Source: Hymenochaete sp. R1 | Taxonomy: Eukaryota > Basidiomycota > Agaricomycetes > Hymenochaetales > Hymenochaetaceae | Length of the DNA stretch: 57,560 bases | Direction: 5' to 3' | Assembly: GCA_019400425.1 (NCBI GenBank) | Contig: JAFREE010000153.1 | Coordinates: forward strand, 1-57,560 | Part shown: positions 21,480 to 32,438 of the stretch, in pieces | Layout: the number at the start of each line of letters is the position of its first letter | How positions within the stretch are numbered: position 1 is the stretch's first letter | The notes under the pieces: generated by a model | The model's input: the letters and a program-made list of their open reading frames with translations, nothing else | Told to the model about the DNA's origin: nothing | The model's database searches: none | Made by a program: the position numbers and the translations under genes

Positions 21480-22996
21480 TTAGTAGAAGGGCAGCATCGA
21501 GGGTGGGGGAGTCGCAAAGGGCGCCGGGATGGCCGATGTGTTCTGCGACGTGATAATCACAGGCTCGAAGTCGGACACGCAGTGTTTCGACTTGACGTGG
21601 CGTTGCAGCGCGTCTTTCCTCGCGAACTTCTTACCGCAACCTCCCTCATAGCGCCCAGTCAATTCATCTGAGAGTAAAGTCAGATTTCAAGACCATGTAA
21701 AGGCAAACTGGGTTCGGACGTACTTAAAACACCTCTGCACCACCATTCAACCGTCTTGTTCTCCGGATGCGTCTCCAGATGGCGTTTGAAAGACCTTTGA
21801 TCGCCCGCTCCGCGCTGCTGTACGTAGTCGCACATATGACATCTGAGTTCCGGCATATCGGACTGAACGGGATAATCATCGCTGGCCTTCGGCTTCGCAT
21901 TGCGCTTCTTCATAGTGTAAGGTTTCTTGTCATCTGAAGGGCCAGAGATACAGCGGCGCCCACGAGCACGTACGGGGCCTGATGAGTTTTGATACGAAGA
22001 CGGGCCAGGTTCGGAAAGCGCGGAGTATGGCAACCAGCGTTGAGGGGTGATAGGCGCAAGTTCCGATTGCCTCCCCATATTAGGTAGTTGCAGCATATGA
22101 GCCGGTGTGCAGAACTCATCGGTGCTAAAGTACGGAGCCACTTGGCGTCTGGGTGTTGCGGGATTGATGGGGACTGTAGGGAGAGCGCTGTAAGGGAGAG
22201 CCTTCGGAGGGAGAAGAGGTCCCGTCGGAACAGACGAATGGTGGGCCGAGGCGCTGGCGTACGGTGTCCATTCGCCATCAGAGTCGCTGTCGCTGGCACT
22301 TGAAGGAGAGAGCTCGGGAGTTGGTATATATTGCGGTGTGAAACGAGTGGATGGCGTAGTGTATGAATTTCCGACACGCCGAGCCACTGGCGTGCAGGCT
22401 GGTGGAAGAAAGGCTGTAGTATTGAAGAGTTTCGCTGATGGTTCGCAACGCTCCACTAAGGGCTCGACAGTGCTTGTCGACGATATTATCGTCGCCGGGT
22501 CGAAAGCTGCAGAAGGCATTGATAACTGAAGAGCGTTCTGGTTGTTGGCTGAATCGCACAGAGCAAGGATCTCTTCCAAATTCAGATCCAGCGGCCATCC
22601 TCCTCCCGACGGCGTCGAGGGCAACTGGTCCACGGCTGGCTCCGATACAAATATCTCGGGAGGCACGAGATCGGATTTCAGGTTGAAGAATTCTTCGAAG
22701 TTGAAGTTCGCCTCGTCTGAAGGAGGTTCCGAAGGCGATGGAGTCGACGCATCAGCTTGATACTGAATGGGGGCGGAAGGGACAAGGAACTCCTCCGGAA
22801 TGTATGCGCCTTTAGGAAGCCGGCCTTCAGCGATCGCCTTCTCATCTTCAGGTTTGACGTCCCACTGGTAGCTGGTCCAGCCAGATAATTCCAACATCTG
22901 TTGCTCCTCGGAAGAAATGTTCGAAGGGAACGGCCTACGGGGTGAGTCCCGACCCACCCTGAAAGTAGACGATACCGGTTGATTGAAAGAAGACAT
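21480..22996 (-). CDS. C2H2 zinc-finger transcription factor
   Basis: The model is complement(21480-21667, 21724-22996), giving 486 aa. The N-terminal 380 residues are Pro/Ser-rich with acidic patches (DEANFNFEEFFNLKSD), suggesting an activation region. A basic stretch (KKPYTMKKRNAKPK) precedes two fingers. Finger 1 is CHMC...FKRHLETH with a long 16-residue loop. Finger 2 begins in WWCRGV, crosses the intron and ends GGCGKKFARKDALQRHVKSKH, so its second exon supplies the C-H-H part. The WWCRG...GGCGK.FARKDALQRH pattern is one I associate with agaricomycete factors. The intron uses GTACGT/CTCAG and joins in frame (GVL-NELTGRYE). Targets are unknown. Confidence 0.8.
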
Positions 22997-24322
22997 TAAA
23001 GATTATAAGTATAGAAGAAAAGTATGAAAAGAAGAGAAGGGTACCGAGGCGCGAACAGAGAGGGAAAAAGGAGACTTGAGGGTGCGCGGGTTTGAGACAG
23101 AGCAGAGTCTTATAGATTTTGTGAGCCCATGGCATGAAATGCATAATAGGCTCGTCAAAGGACCATTTCTCCCTTTCGCTTGCACAGCAATGGACCCACA
23201 CAAACAATGCTGAAAAAAAGGAGTCGCTATCGGTGACAAAGTCGGTCTTCACAGAAAGTCGAGGTCATAGCGTGCAAAAGGCATTTACACGAGGTATCTC
23301 CTGCACTTCAATAGGTTTGATAGCTGTATGAGCCTGCAGCCCAAAGGGACTTGCTTACCTGTGCGCTCTTGGATGCCGAAACAACTTCGGGTGTTCAAAG
23401 GCGTACCCGAAATAGACTAGTGCGAATAAGAGCGTTTATGTCTCGCAACCTGCGCACACAAAGATGGTGACGCCACGATGCTCCGGATACCATAATAAAG
23501 TTTGCAGAACGGGCCTGTACAGTTTATGAATGGAGGTCCCCGGGCCCACAACGAGCATTTTGTAGGGAACAAAAGACATTTGAGAGAGATCTAGAGGTGA
23601 GGTGAGCCAGGTGAGCCTTTTGTGTGTCCCGTTTTCTATTCAGGAAGTTCATTCCCACGCTGAAACATTTCCGCCGTCCCAGCGTCAGGACATCTTTATC
23701 TCTTATAAAATGTCGTAATTACTTCACCTACATCGCGACAATGCTGTGTTGATTTAGGCACGTATGAGTGGCGTATTCAAATCCCTGCAAAAGAGCTCTG
23801 GACTGGGGAGAGAATTATGATTAATGTGATTAAAGCCATTGAATGCAAGGCAACATTCACTTTGTTGCTTTCGAATTGCTCGACCTTGATCACTCTGGCT
23901 CGCAGCCCGTTGCTCCGTCGCCGATACTTCATCGTACACGTAGTGAGATGGACGCCAACTATTGAAGCGGCTTCGGCTCTGACAACAGCTGTGTTAAGTG
24001 GCTTATAACCTCTGCCAGTGAGACCGTTTAAACCCCGTCAATAGAGATATCACCCCTAAGGGGGTTCCGAGACTGGGTCGGATTCGCTATCTACATTCAA
24101 ATAAGTCCCCTGGCCTGTGCGGGAAATGTCATTAGATGATGAAACTGGCATTCACAAGGCACCTTCAGAAGGGCTGGCGACAGATAAAACACTCACTAGT
24201 AGTTATGCCCAGGGCTGACAATCGACTGCCGATGCACCCGCTCCCGAATACCTTCTTATGAGTATATTCCCCCTCTCATACATCTACCTGGCGTCGCAGA
24301 AAGAAAAATTTGCTCAGTCAAG
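22997..24322. other. Intergenic (1.3 kb) between zinc-finger and GT90 genes
   Basis: Divergently transcribed genes flank it, so both promoters are here. No gene, repeat or tRNA recognised. Confidence 0.45.
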
Positions 24323-26515
24323 ATGTCCTCCCACCGTATCGTTCGTTCTCTTCGTCGTCGAGGTCGTTCCTCTCTTTTCTGTCTCTGTGTCTTCGTTATC
24401 GTCAGCTTTACCGTTCTTCGCGGCACTCCTCAGCCACCTTCTTCAACCGACCCTAATGCGCCCAAGCCCCGATCGAGACTTCTCTCCACATCGAACAGGC
24501 TATCCAGGTATCTCGAAGCCGTCGCCCTTATGACCCGCCCCGTCTCCGATGAAATGCCAGGCGGTGCCTTACCTATGCTGGAGGACCAAGACCAGGAACA
24601 AGCTCATTATTTTGGAATCGACGAAGACCCGCCTGGATCTTCCACTCTCACCGACTCTGACGATGGTGTCGACGAAACCTCCTCGAGACATGCTTATGAT
24701 TCCTCCACAGGACTACTGACCGTCAGCCCAGAGGGGCCTCACCCAATATTCGAGCTCACGCGGAGAGCCAGGAAGAGGTGGACCGAAAAACTCGCACGCG
24801 CGTCGAAAACGCTCCCGCAGGCCGTGAGAGAATACCGAAGACGGTACAATCGACATCCTCCGCGAGGATTTGACGATTGGTGGGCTTACGTTCAGAAACA
24901 CAACATCCAGCTTCCTGACGAGTACGATGCTATCCATGACGACTTGGAGCCGTACTGGGGCTTCGAGCCTGCCTTTTTGCGCGAGACACAATTGGAGCGA
25001 GAGGCTGTTTCGGATACATACACGATTGGCAAACGAAGTTGGGATTCTGTCGTAACGTTGTTGAACATCTCGATCAGCGACGAACGGAGGGTGAAAACGA
25101 GAGATTATCTGAGCTGGGGCGTTTATCCTCAATTGGAGTTGCTGAATGAGGTCGCGCAATGGATTCCACCGTTCAGAGCAACAATTAGCCCAGACGACCG
25201 GCCGGGTGAGTTCCAGGACTGGGAATGGCGGGAAGCAGCGCTCAAGTCGGCGAAGGCAGGGAAACGTATGCGTTTACGATCTTTTGACTGTAGGATACCT
25301 CATTAATTATTTTAAATTCTCAGCTTTATCCCGCGAAGACCTCCCCAGTCTCTATAGCGAAGGTCTGCAAAGCGCATGCTCGCCTTCGTCTCCACTTGCG
25401 CAAAAGCAAAAGCACATGAGCGACCAGTTCACGCCTCCAGGCCCGCCTTCATCCCCCGATCGACCAAAGGCTTTCATCTTCGATCACGCAAAAAGTATGG
25501 ACTCGTGCATTCATCGCGAAAATACTGTAATGCACGGCTCTCTCCTGTCTTTAGGAGGAGACGTCACAACGAAACGATTCGTGCCGCCTAGTTTTGCACA
25601 TTGTTCTACGAGTATGCATGCTGACATCCGTACCACAACGCTTGCCCAGTCAAGCGCCTTCATTGACGAGATGGATGACCTACCGTGGGACGAACGTGAA
25701 GATGATAGGTTGTTTTGGAGAGGAAGTCCGACAGGAATGTGGCATTCGTCCCATGTTGGTAGAAGTAGCGAGGACTGGAAAGGCAGCCAAAGAATCAGAC
25801 TGGTAAATTGGACAAGCGCCGACGCGCCTATCGACAGCATACGAAGTGGGAGCGACGAAAGCAAGGTGGAATATTTAGTTCCGCCGAAGAATGGGATCAG
25901 CGAGAACGAACCTGTCGGCGAGGCGAAGATCGTTGGAAGGCGGAAAATCAATCGTGCATTGATGGATGTCGCCTTTGCAGGCGAGCCCATGCAATGTGAA
26001 GAAGACATATGCGCAAAAATGGCGAAAGAGCTCGCGTTCACGGATCGTGTGGAACAAGGGCGTCGAGGGGCAGGCAGGTACAAATATCTACTTGATATCG
26101 ACGGGAACGGCTGGAGTTCTCGATTCAGGCGGTTGATGAGCCAGGATGCGGTCGTGTTCAAGAGCACGATCTATCCGGAATGGTGGCTTGACCGCGTCGA
26201 GCCTTGGGTGCACTATGTGCCTGTCAAGATGGATTTTGAGGATATCTACGACGTCCTGGTTTGTTCGACACTTTCTTCTGTGGCGAATCCGCAACTTAAC
26301 TTATAACTCTCTTCTAATAGATGTTCTTTAGTGGTGACCTGTCTGGTGAGGGCGCCCACGATGACATGGCGAAAACGATTGCCCGAGACGGGAAGGAGTG
26401 GGTACATGCATTTTGGCGGCCACAGGACGTCACCGCCTATATGTTTCGTCTTTGGCTTGAATACGCCCGTATAATGTCTGACGACAGAGAAGAAATGAAC
26501 TTCATCTTGTCCTGA
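24323..26515 (+). CDS. GT90 family glycosyltransferase (CAP10-like), copy 1
   Basis: Exons 24323-25265, 25324-26258 and 26321-26515 give 690 aa. A cytosolic basic tail (RIVRSLRRRGR) precedes one membrane anchor at ~18-35 (FCLCVFVIVSFTVL), a type II Golgi topology. The stem contains AYDSSTGLLTVSPEGPHPIF and a WWAYVQKHNIQLPDEYD block. The catalytic part has DDRLFWRGSPTGMW, RYKYLLDIDGNGWSSRFRRL, FKSTIYPEWW and PWVHYVPVKMDFED, the signature run of the CAP10/GT90 family, whose characterised members include O- and beta-1,2-xylosyltransferases acting on proteins, glycolipids or cryptococcal capsule. The exon structure is the same as in the second copy at 54680-56936. The donor sugar cannot be told from sequence. 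Confidence 0.86.
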
Positions 26516-27042
26516 GAGAAGATGGTCCACGATCTTCGGTGGGCCTTTACTTCGAACACATTTACTCTTCCGTGTTGATCTTCATTATCGCATATACAGC
26601 AATTTGAATTCGATGACACAGCTTTTATATTAGAAACAGAGGGTATTCTTGCTTGATATTTACTCATTGTGTTTTGTTTTCTGGGATAGTCAGGCATTTT
26701 CTCTTGGGTTACAAAATATTTAGTAGATCATCATAACTGTTGTAAATTAGAATAGCGTGCTATGCATTTTCTCACTCGCAATGAGCGATAGCACACGATT
26801 TTACTGATCCTAAAAGCGGACTTGTACTCGCAGAATGGCGGGTAAGAGCGTCGAAGACGCCGTGGTAGATAGTATCCGTTTTTTTTTCTGTTTTTCGACA
26901 GATTGTCACAGAATATATCATATTTGAATATCGCGACTCGTCACAGCAATGCATCTTCAAATCTTCAAGTTGCTTACCTCACCTTATCCAGTCCGAGTCC
27001 CCACATCAATAGTAATTTCCTACACGTCTTTCCATATCCACG
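26516..27042. other. Intergenic between GT90 copy 1 and the F-box gene
   Basis: No gene. At 26970-26988 lies TTGCTTACCTCACCTTATC, related to the leader motif upstream of the left-end F-box fragment. Confidence 0.5.
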
Positions 27043-28788
27043 ATGAAGGGAAAACCAGCAAATATCAAAAGGAAAAGAGCAAAATCGGAACCCAGGCCGT
27101 CAGAACGCAAAGAATGTCTCATAGACAAACTTCCACCAGAAATCCTGTCACGCATTTTCGAGGTTGGTACCATCGACGACATGCAGAGAAGAGAAGAGAT
27201 AGTAATGGACAGGGATATCAGCGACGAAGGGTCTGACTTGGAGGACGACCCGCTCAATGTCGAAATACCGATGTTTCCGATACGGATATCTCATGTCTGT
27301 CGTCGCTGGAGGGATACCGCTGTCAAAACGCCCAGCCTTTGGACGAAGATTAGGCTGTCGGACAACCCGAAGTCTCTAGTTCGAAGCGCAGTATGGCTGA
27401 CCAGATCTAGAGAACACCCCGTGGATGTCTCTATCGAATTCGTACTACCCGACGAAATCTTGTTTTGGTCGAAACGCGAGATATCGAATAGTGCTGTGTA
27501 CAAGGCCGCCGAACGAGATCTTCAACGCGCGCTTGGAGTGATCATTCCCCACAGTCATCGGTGTCGTTCATTCGAGCTTTGTCTTAGCCTGCCCGACCAC
27601 ATGGACCTGGCCCTTTCGTTTTTAGAGACGGTTCCCGGTGCCCCATTCCTTGAACGCATATCCCTCACCTGTGATGATTTCAATGGTAGGGATCAAGCTG
27701 AGGACTCTGAAGGATCGGAAATCGAAGATTCAGCCGCTCCAAGGCTAATCTTCAGTGGAAACACGCCAAAATTGCTCTCAGTCAATTTGAGGTCGGTCGC
27801 GATTGATTGGAACCTGTTACTTTTTGAGCCTGTCCAATCGTCCGTCAAACTGGGTGGAACGCCGTCGCGTTTGTCCACGCTCCGGACTCTCAGCATTCTG
27901 GATCCGACTATACGTCCTTGGCCAGACGTAGTTGAGTTCACGAACGTTCTGCAATGTTGTACTAGACTATCTTCGCTGGATTTGCAAAACGTTAGTCTCA
28001 AGACAGGCGCATTGCCCGAGGGCGAAGTCCGCGTTCTCCTTCCATATTTGACGGAGCTCGCTCTCACGTCGGACAATTCGATCGACGCAACAAACATCTT
28101 ATCGTGTATATACGCCCCAGAGCTTACCGACTTTTCGTTCAGAATGGAAGACGATGACTGTAGTCCTTTTATCCAGGAACTTGTCGCACCGCGTGGGGCC
28201 CGTCTTATTGCTCCCAGTCAAGATTCTACTTACTCAGCCGTGACTGATCCCTCGAAGTCCATGTTGACAAATGTCGAAAGCCTGGATATCAATTCTGCTA
28301 GTAGTAGCATAGACACCATGAATGCCCTGGCAGAGAAGTGCACTAATGTGGAAAACCTTGTTCTCTTTAATGAGAGGGAAACTCCGTCAACCGCATTCGA
28401 AGCGCTTCTGGGAAATGTGCAACGGGCTGCGGGCCAGCATACCTCGTCGTCGCCCAGCGACGCATCACGACCGTCAGTCTGGTGTCCTCGTCTAAAAAAA
28501 TTGGAGATATGGGATCGCATGTACGAAATGGACGACTACATCGCAGAATTTGTCGAGAAACGACTTCTAGTCGGCCATCCTATAACAGAGTTGGCAGTCT
28601 CCAGCGGAATATGGTTGCCGGAAAAATCTATCGAATTGATACAACGTAGTGTCGAGCGCTTCCGAATCATTGATGATGACGACAGTGATATGGAGGATAT
28701 TCTATATGATGACGAGGGTGTAGAGTTTGGTCCATTCGGCGACGAGCCTGAAGTCTTTGCTTTGGACTCGAACGAAAATGTGGGGTAG
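27043..28788 (+). CDS. F-box protein with LRR-like C-terminus, full length
   Basis: A single uninterrupted exon encodes 581 aa. Residues ~25-95 are the F-box-like region (IDKLPPEILSRIFEVGTIDD; ISHVCRRWRDTAVKTPSLW), the Skp1-binding motif of SCF ubiquitin ligases. The rest consists of irregular leucine-rich segments (LSTLRTLSILDPTIRP, CTRLSSLDLQNVSL, LPYLTELALTSD), the usual substrate-binding architecture in expanded agaricomycete F-box families. The C-terminus is acidic (IDDDDSDMEDI). The F-box portion is shared with the truncated copy at 110-502, whose start is at the same position in the protein. It lacks introns, in contrast with its neighbours. The substrate is unknown. Confidence 0.85.
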   Translation: MKGKPANIKRKRAKSEPRPSERKECLIDKLPPEILSRIFEVGTIDDMQRREEIVMDRDISDEGSDLEDDPLNVEIPMFPIRISHVCRRWRDTAVKTPSLWTKIRLSDNPKSLVRSAVWLTRSREHPVDVSIEFVLPDEILFWSKREISNSAVYKAAERDLQRALGVIIPHSHRCRSFELCLSLPDHMDLALSFLETVPGAPFLERISLTCDDFNGRDQAEDSEGSEIEDSAAPRLIFSGNTPKLLSVNLRSVAIDWNLLLFEPVQSSVKLGGTPSRLSTLRTLSILDPTIRPWPDVVEFTNVLQCCTRLSSLDLQNVSLKTGALPEGEVRVLLPYLTELALTSDNSIDATNILSCIYAPELTDFSFRMEDDDCSPFIQELVAPRGARLIAPSQDSTYSAVTDPSKSMLTNVESLDINSASSSIDTMNALAEKCTNVENLVLFNERETPSTAFEALLGNVQRAAGQHTSSSPSDASRPSVWCPRLKKLEIWDRMYEMDDYIAEFVEKRLLVGHPITELAVSSGIWLPEKSIELIQRSVERFRIIDDDDSDMEDILYDDEGVEFGPFGDEPEVFALDSNENVG

Positions 28789-29216
28789 GATTCCCAATAG
28801 CATTTCGGTGAAAGATTACTATTCTCATTTCCTAACGGAACAGCGCGTACTCATCCGGCTGATCAAGTTACAAATATAATCTTATTCATAGATTTCATTA
28901 TGGGGCGCCCTCTTTCAATACCCTTTAATCTAGAGCTTGTTACGCATCATTGCAGCACAAATTTCTGTTTTTCTCATTCTCAGATACATATTAATCAAGA
29001 ATGTGCACTTCATTTGGCCTATAGTGAACCAATCGATTTGACGTGTATAGCATGGCTACGGTAGCTGATCTGGTCAAAGAAATGCGACAACGGAATCGAA
29101 CGGGTTTCGCAGTATACGAGTCAAGACATACGCAATTTTTAACGGTCAACACTAATATTGTCAGTGGGTATTAGGACACTATCATGAGCAGGAAAGGAAG
29201 ACAGTGAATTGAAGCC

Positions 29217-29570
29217 ATGAGTGTTTTCTCGAGCATATACGCTCCAGTTGACATATCTCGACTTCGATATATCGCCAAAGGCTGCAGCAACTTCATGCAG
29301 CGAATCGTTTATGTCACGTCAGGTCAGGATAGTGTTTCAGCTGTTTCAGGGTCGTGGAAGCCTATGGTCGCACAGATTGACGACAACGGTGCAGTCCCAA
29401 GCGACTCGGACTACGGTCGTTGCGTTGACTTGCGCCGAAGCATTCCTAAACTGGACTATTTGAAGCTTATGCCGGAAAAGACATCGATTTCTTTTAAGAC
29501 GCTCTTGTATAATGCTGCAAAGTCTGCTGCCCAGAGATCATCGAAGGTTCGAATCTACCAAATCAAATAA
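29217..29570 (+). pseudogene. Possible decayed F-box C-terminal fragment
   Basis: This 117-codon frame is weakly alignable, in order, with the C-terminal half of the neighbouring F-box protein. SSIYAPVDISRL resembles SCIYAPELTDF, and KTLLYNAAKSAAQRSS resembles EALLGNVQRAAGQHTSS. It lies 430 bp downstream of that gene on the same strand, lacks an F-box, and has no clear splice partner. A relic of a tandem F-box duplicate is my best reading, but the similarity is weak and a chance frame is possible. Confidence 0.3.
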
Positions 29571-31269
29571 GGAATCATCCTTGTGTCACCGTTTGCGATA
29601 CTTAGAGCTTCGGGGCGGCTTACGCGGCTTTGGCCTAGACGCCCAGAATTGATTAAAGATCTTAAGCATCTTGCATGTCGCGTAGCTTGACAACAGAGAG
29701 GAAATGAGCTTCGTTTTGCCACTGAAACTACTGGCGTAACATCAGTAAGTTGTTGCATTAAAGCATTTCAGCTTGGTAACATACACCATAGCTCTGTAGT
29801 ACAGCTTGTCAGAAATCCCTCAAGCAGTTTTCAGCATTTTGATTTCAAGACTCACCCGCTATGCTCTGCATTCGTAAAATAAGTAAAGGGAAGAAATGAA
29901 TTAGAGAGTTAACAACCCGCGACGCGTAAATAAACATCAACAGCACGGTCCACATTTAGAAAAGTGCACAGCATGGCTTCACGCATCTACTCTGCCGCGA
30001 TCCTTTGACATCAATTGGCTCTCCGCTCAATCATTTATTTCCTACTCTCTTCCACTAGGTCTTCTGGGACCTCGGTGGCATCTCAACCAGCCCCAGTCTC
30101 TTCTGCTATGACACCACCATTCCAGACTGGACTGGAATACCGTGACCGTTTCTCGAGTGGTTGTTCTCTGGAAAGTAGCACAGCTTTCGAAATTCCCAGG
30201 CTCTTTGGTCCAAATTCTATAAAAGACGTCTCCTCTTGCCCACCTTTTGTCTCCCCATCTCTCCCTCGAACCATTACCATCCCTTCCAAGGGACGAGGGA
30301 TCTTCATCATAGCCACTCAAGGCTTCCTCCTCTACTGTGCTCTTAGGCTCTGCGCGATGCCACACATCATTCTTTCATACTTTTGCCACTCCGCATCCTT
30401 ATCCTCCGTCGTCTGCACCATATAACACATACACATACACACCGCAGACGGCACGAGCACATGTACCAAACTGGCCGCTTCGAGATAGAGGTATGTGCCA
30501 CCAACCGTAAACTCTTCATACTCATTCCTCTTTCAGACATAATCATCGCGTTGGGTGGCAGCTCCAACCAGAGTCTGCCACCGCATCAGTCGCATCAACC
30601 CACTATCTCTCGACGGCCAGGGCAACAACCCAATCCAGGCTTCCACGGTGGGGGTGGCCGCATCGTGGATAGTGAGGCATAGAATTGGCCATGTAAACGA
30701 GCTTCCCATTCATGAAAATAACATACTGACTCATTGTCTCTGTCAGCCTCAGCATATTAATATTGGTCTTCCGCCCCCCAAAAGGCGTGTTGGCAGAGGG
30801 CTGTCATTTCAGTGACAGCACAGTGAGTCTGGGTGGATGGGCCAGCTCACTCGAGGGTGCTTCTTTCCATTGGTAGTCGCACTCTCGATACGCCGGGGTC
30901 AGGCGAAATGACCGGGGTTGGCCAGTCTTACGAGATTGGGTCAACAAAAGGAAGTGGGTGGCAGGGCCTCTTCTACTCCCGACGTACTATGGCGATGGGT
31001 TCGACTGTATTGTCGCTTCCTGTTCCTGGTGCTTATATGCGCGGAGCCATTCTTGTTTCGACCGAGTATTGGGCCGCCATTCTGCGGAGGCATGCTGATT
31101 CCTAGTTTCTGGTAAGTGGAATCTTTCTCTTTATTGCAAGCTTCGACTCACCTTGTTTATCAGGACCTGACGACAGATGAATATTATTTTATTGGGGGCA
31201 ATATACTGATGATATATTGCAATTTTCTTTTCTTTTTAAAAAAACGGTGCTTGGTCTGGCTCGAGACCG

Positions 31270-31346
31270 GGAGTCGGCGCAAAACATCCAATATGGAGCC
31301 GACGGGAGGTGGGTGGGCGGGACCACCTCCGACGGTGAGTGGCTTT
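31270..31346 (+). repeat. Dispersed inverted repeat, arm 1
   Basis: About 77 bp (GGGAGTCGGCGCAAAACATC to GGTGAGTGGCTTTT) recurs in reverse orientation at 57484-57560 with one mismatch. The match stops abruptly at a T-run here. The segment ends in GGTGAGT, which could be a splice donor. Confidence 0.9.
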
Positions 31347-32438
31347 TTTTTATCAACGTCATTCTTTTGGTAGCATAACGTAGATAATTACTGAGTTAGT
31401 GTTCTAAAGTATGATAGTGTTGCGTCATTGGATTCTGGTGTGATGATGGTGAGTTCGAGGTTCGGCGGTTGTCTTTTTTTTCTTCACCCGAAACAGCCTT
31501 CGTTTGTTTGTGATTGTTAGTCCCAGTCGAATGCGAGTTCCCGAATCTCACCTCTTCTCTTTACCGTCATCTGGGTGTCGTGCTGGATTATACAGGGCTT
31601 CCCGAGCTTAGGCGACTCTATCTATTTGTTGACCTGCTTCGAAGAACTTGAAGGATGTTAGTTGCCACCCAAATCTCGTCTAAAATGGGTCGTCTTTGTC
31701 ATCTAGCTGTCGTCGGGGTGCCAATTAACAGAGCACTTCTCTACGACGCGATCATCAAGCCTTTAAGAATGCGTTCTTAAATCTACTGGCAATTACTTGG
31801 GTACCACTTTGCAAAGGAGAAAGATAATCGTTCGACAATTATTTGAAGTGGTGAGCATTGTACTTAGGTCTTCATGCAAATTCACCGAATTGTAGCAGAT
31901 TCTAGATGACAGACACCACGCTAGCATAGTATAGGTCGAGCCTAAGGTTGAGCCCACATTGCGTCGTGTCATGTAATTTTGATATTTTGACGAGTAGGTT
32001 GACCGTGAATTTGACGCGCCAATTACAGTCAACGACACGAATGACATAGTCCCTGATAAAAGTTGCATTGCAGTACATATATACCTTTGATATATCAACA
32101 GGAGTGTAAAACGGAAGAGGATGAGGGATCATACTGTTATAGGGCGAACGATCGAGAGTGCGAGGCGGAGTGAGAGAATTGAAGTAGATGGAAATAAAAG
32201 GGGAAAGGTGAACGAACGGAAGGGGAACGAACGAACAAATGGGTAATAGTCCGTTGCAATGAATCAAGACCCGGATAAAAATTCGAGAGGGGGGAGGGGA
32301 AGGAATGATCGAATCGGGAGGCAAAAGAACGAAAATAGAGGAGAAAAAAAAAACAAAAAAAGCGCAAGAGTATATTTTAAATCACGAAGGAGCTTGGAAG
32401 CAGAGAAAAATGCACCCCGCAACGGAACAGCTCCCTTC

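Larger units (their letters stand above)
28789..32438. other. Gene-poor 3.6-kb interval with decayed fragments and a repeat arm
   Basis: No intact gene can be built here. It contains a possible F-box-tail relic (29217-29570), an interrupted leucine-rich frame (31526-31780), CA-rich microsatellite sequence near 30425-30450 and one arm of a dispersed repeat (31270-31346). Composition changes from coding-like to A/T-rich several times. This fits accumulation of duplicated or mobile debris. Confidence 0.5.

Noticed and set aside
23000..24250. Short frames in the zinc-finger/GT90 spacer
   Set aside because: All under 110 codons, without biased codons or splice continuity.
29520..29565. GGTTCGAATC motif resembling a tRNA T-loop
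   Set aside because: Flanking bases do not form a five-pair T stem and no acceptor or anticodon arms could be found.
30015..30682. Possible DUF6533-type membrane protein fragment
   Set aside because: Short hydrophobic stretches and WK-like motifs appear in several frames but with stops and no consistent order of conserved elements.
31902..32324. 140-codon minus-strand frame
   Set aside because: Biased composition, no family similarity, no splice partners; lies in A/T-rich intergenic DNA downstream of the membrane-protein gene.
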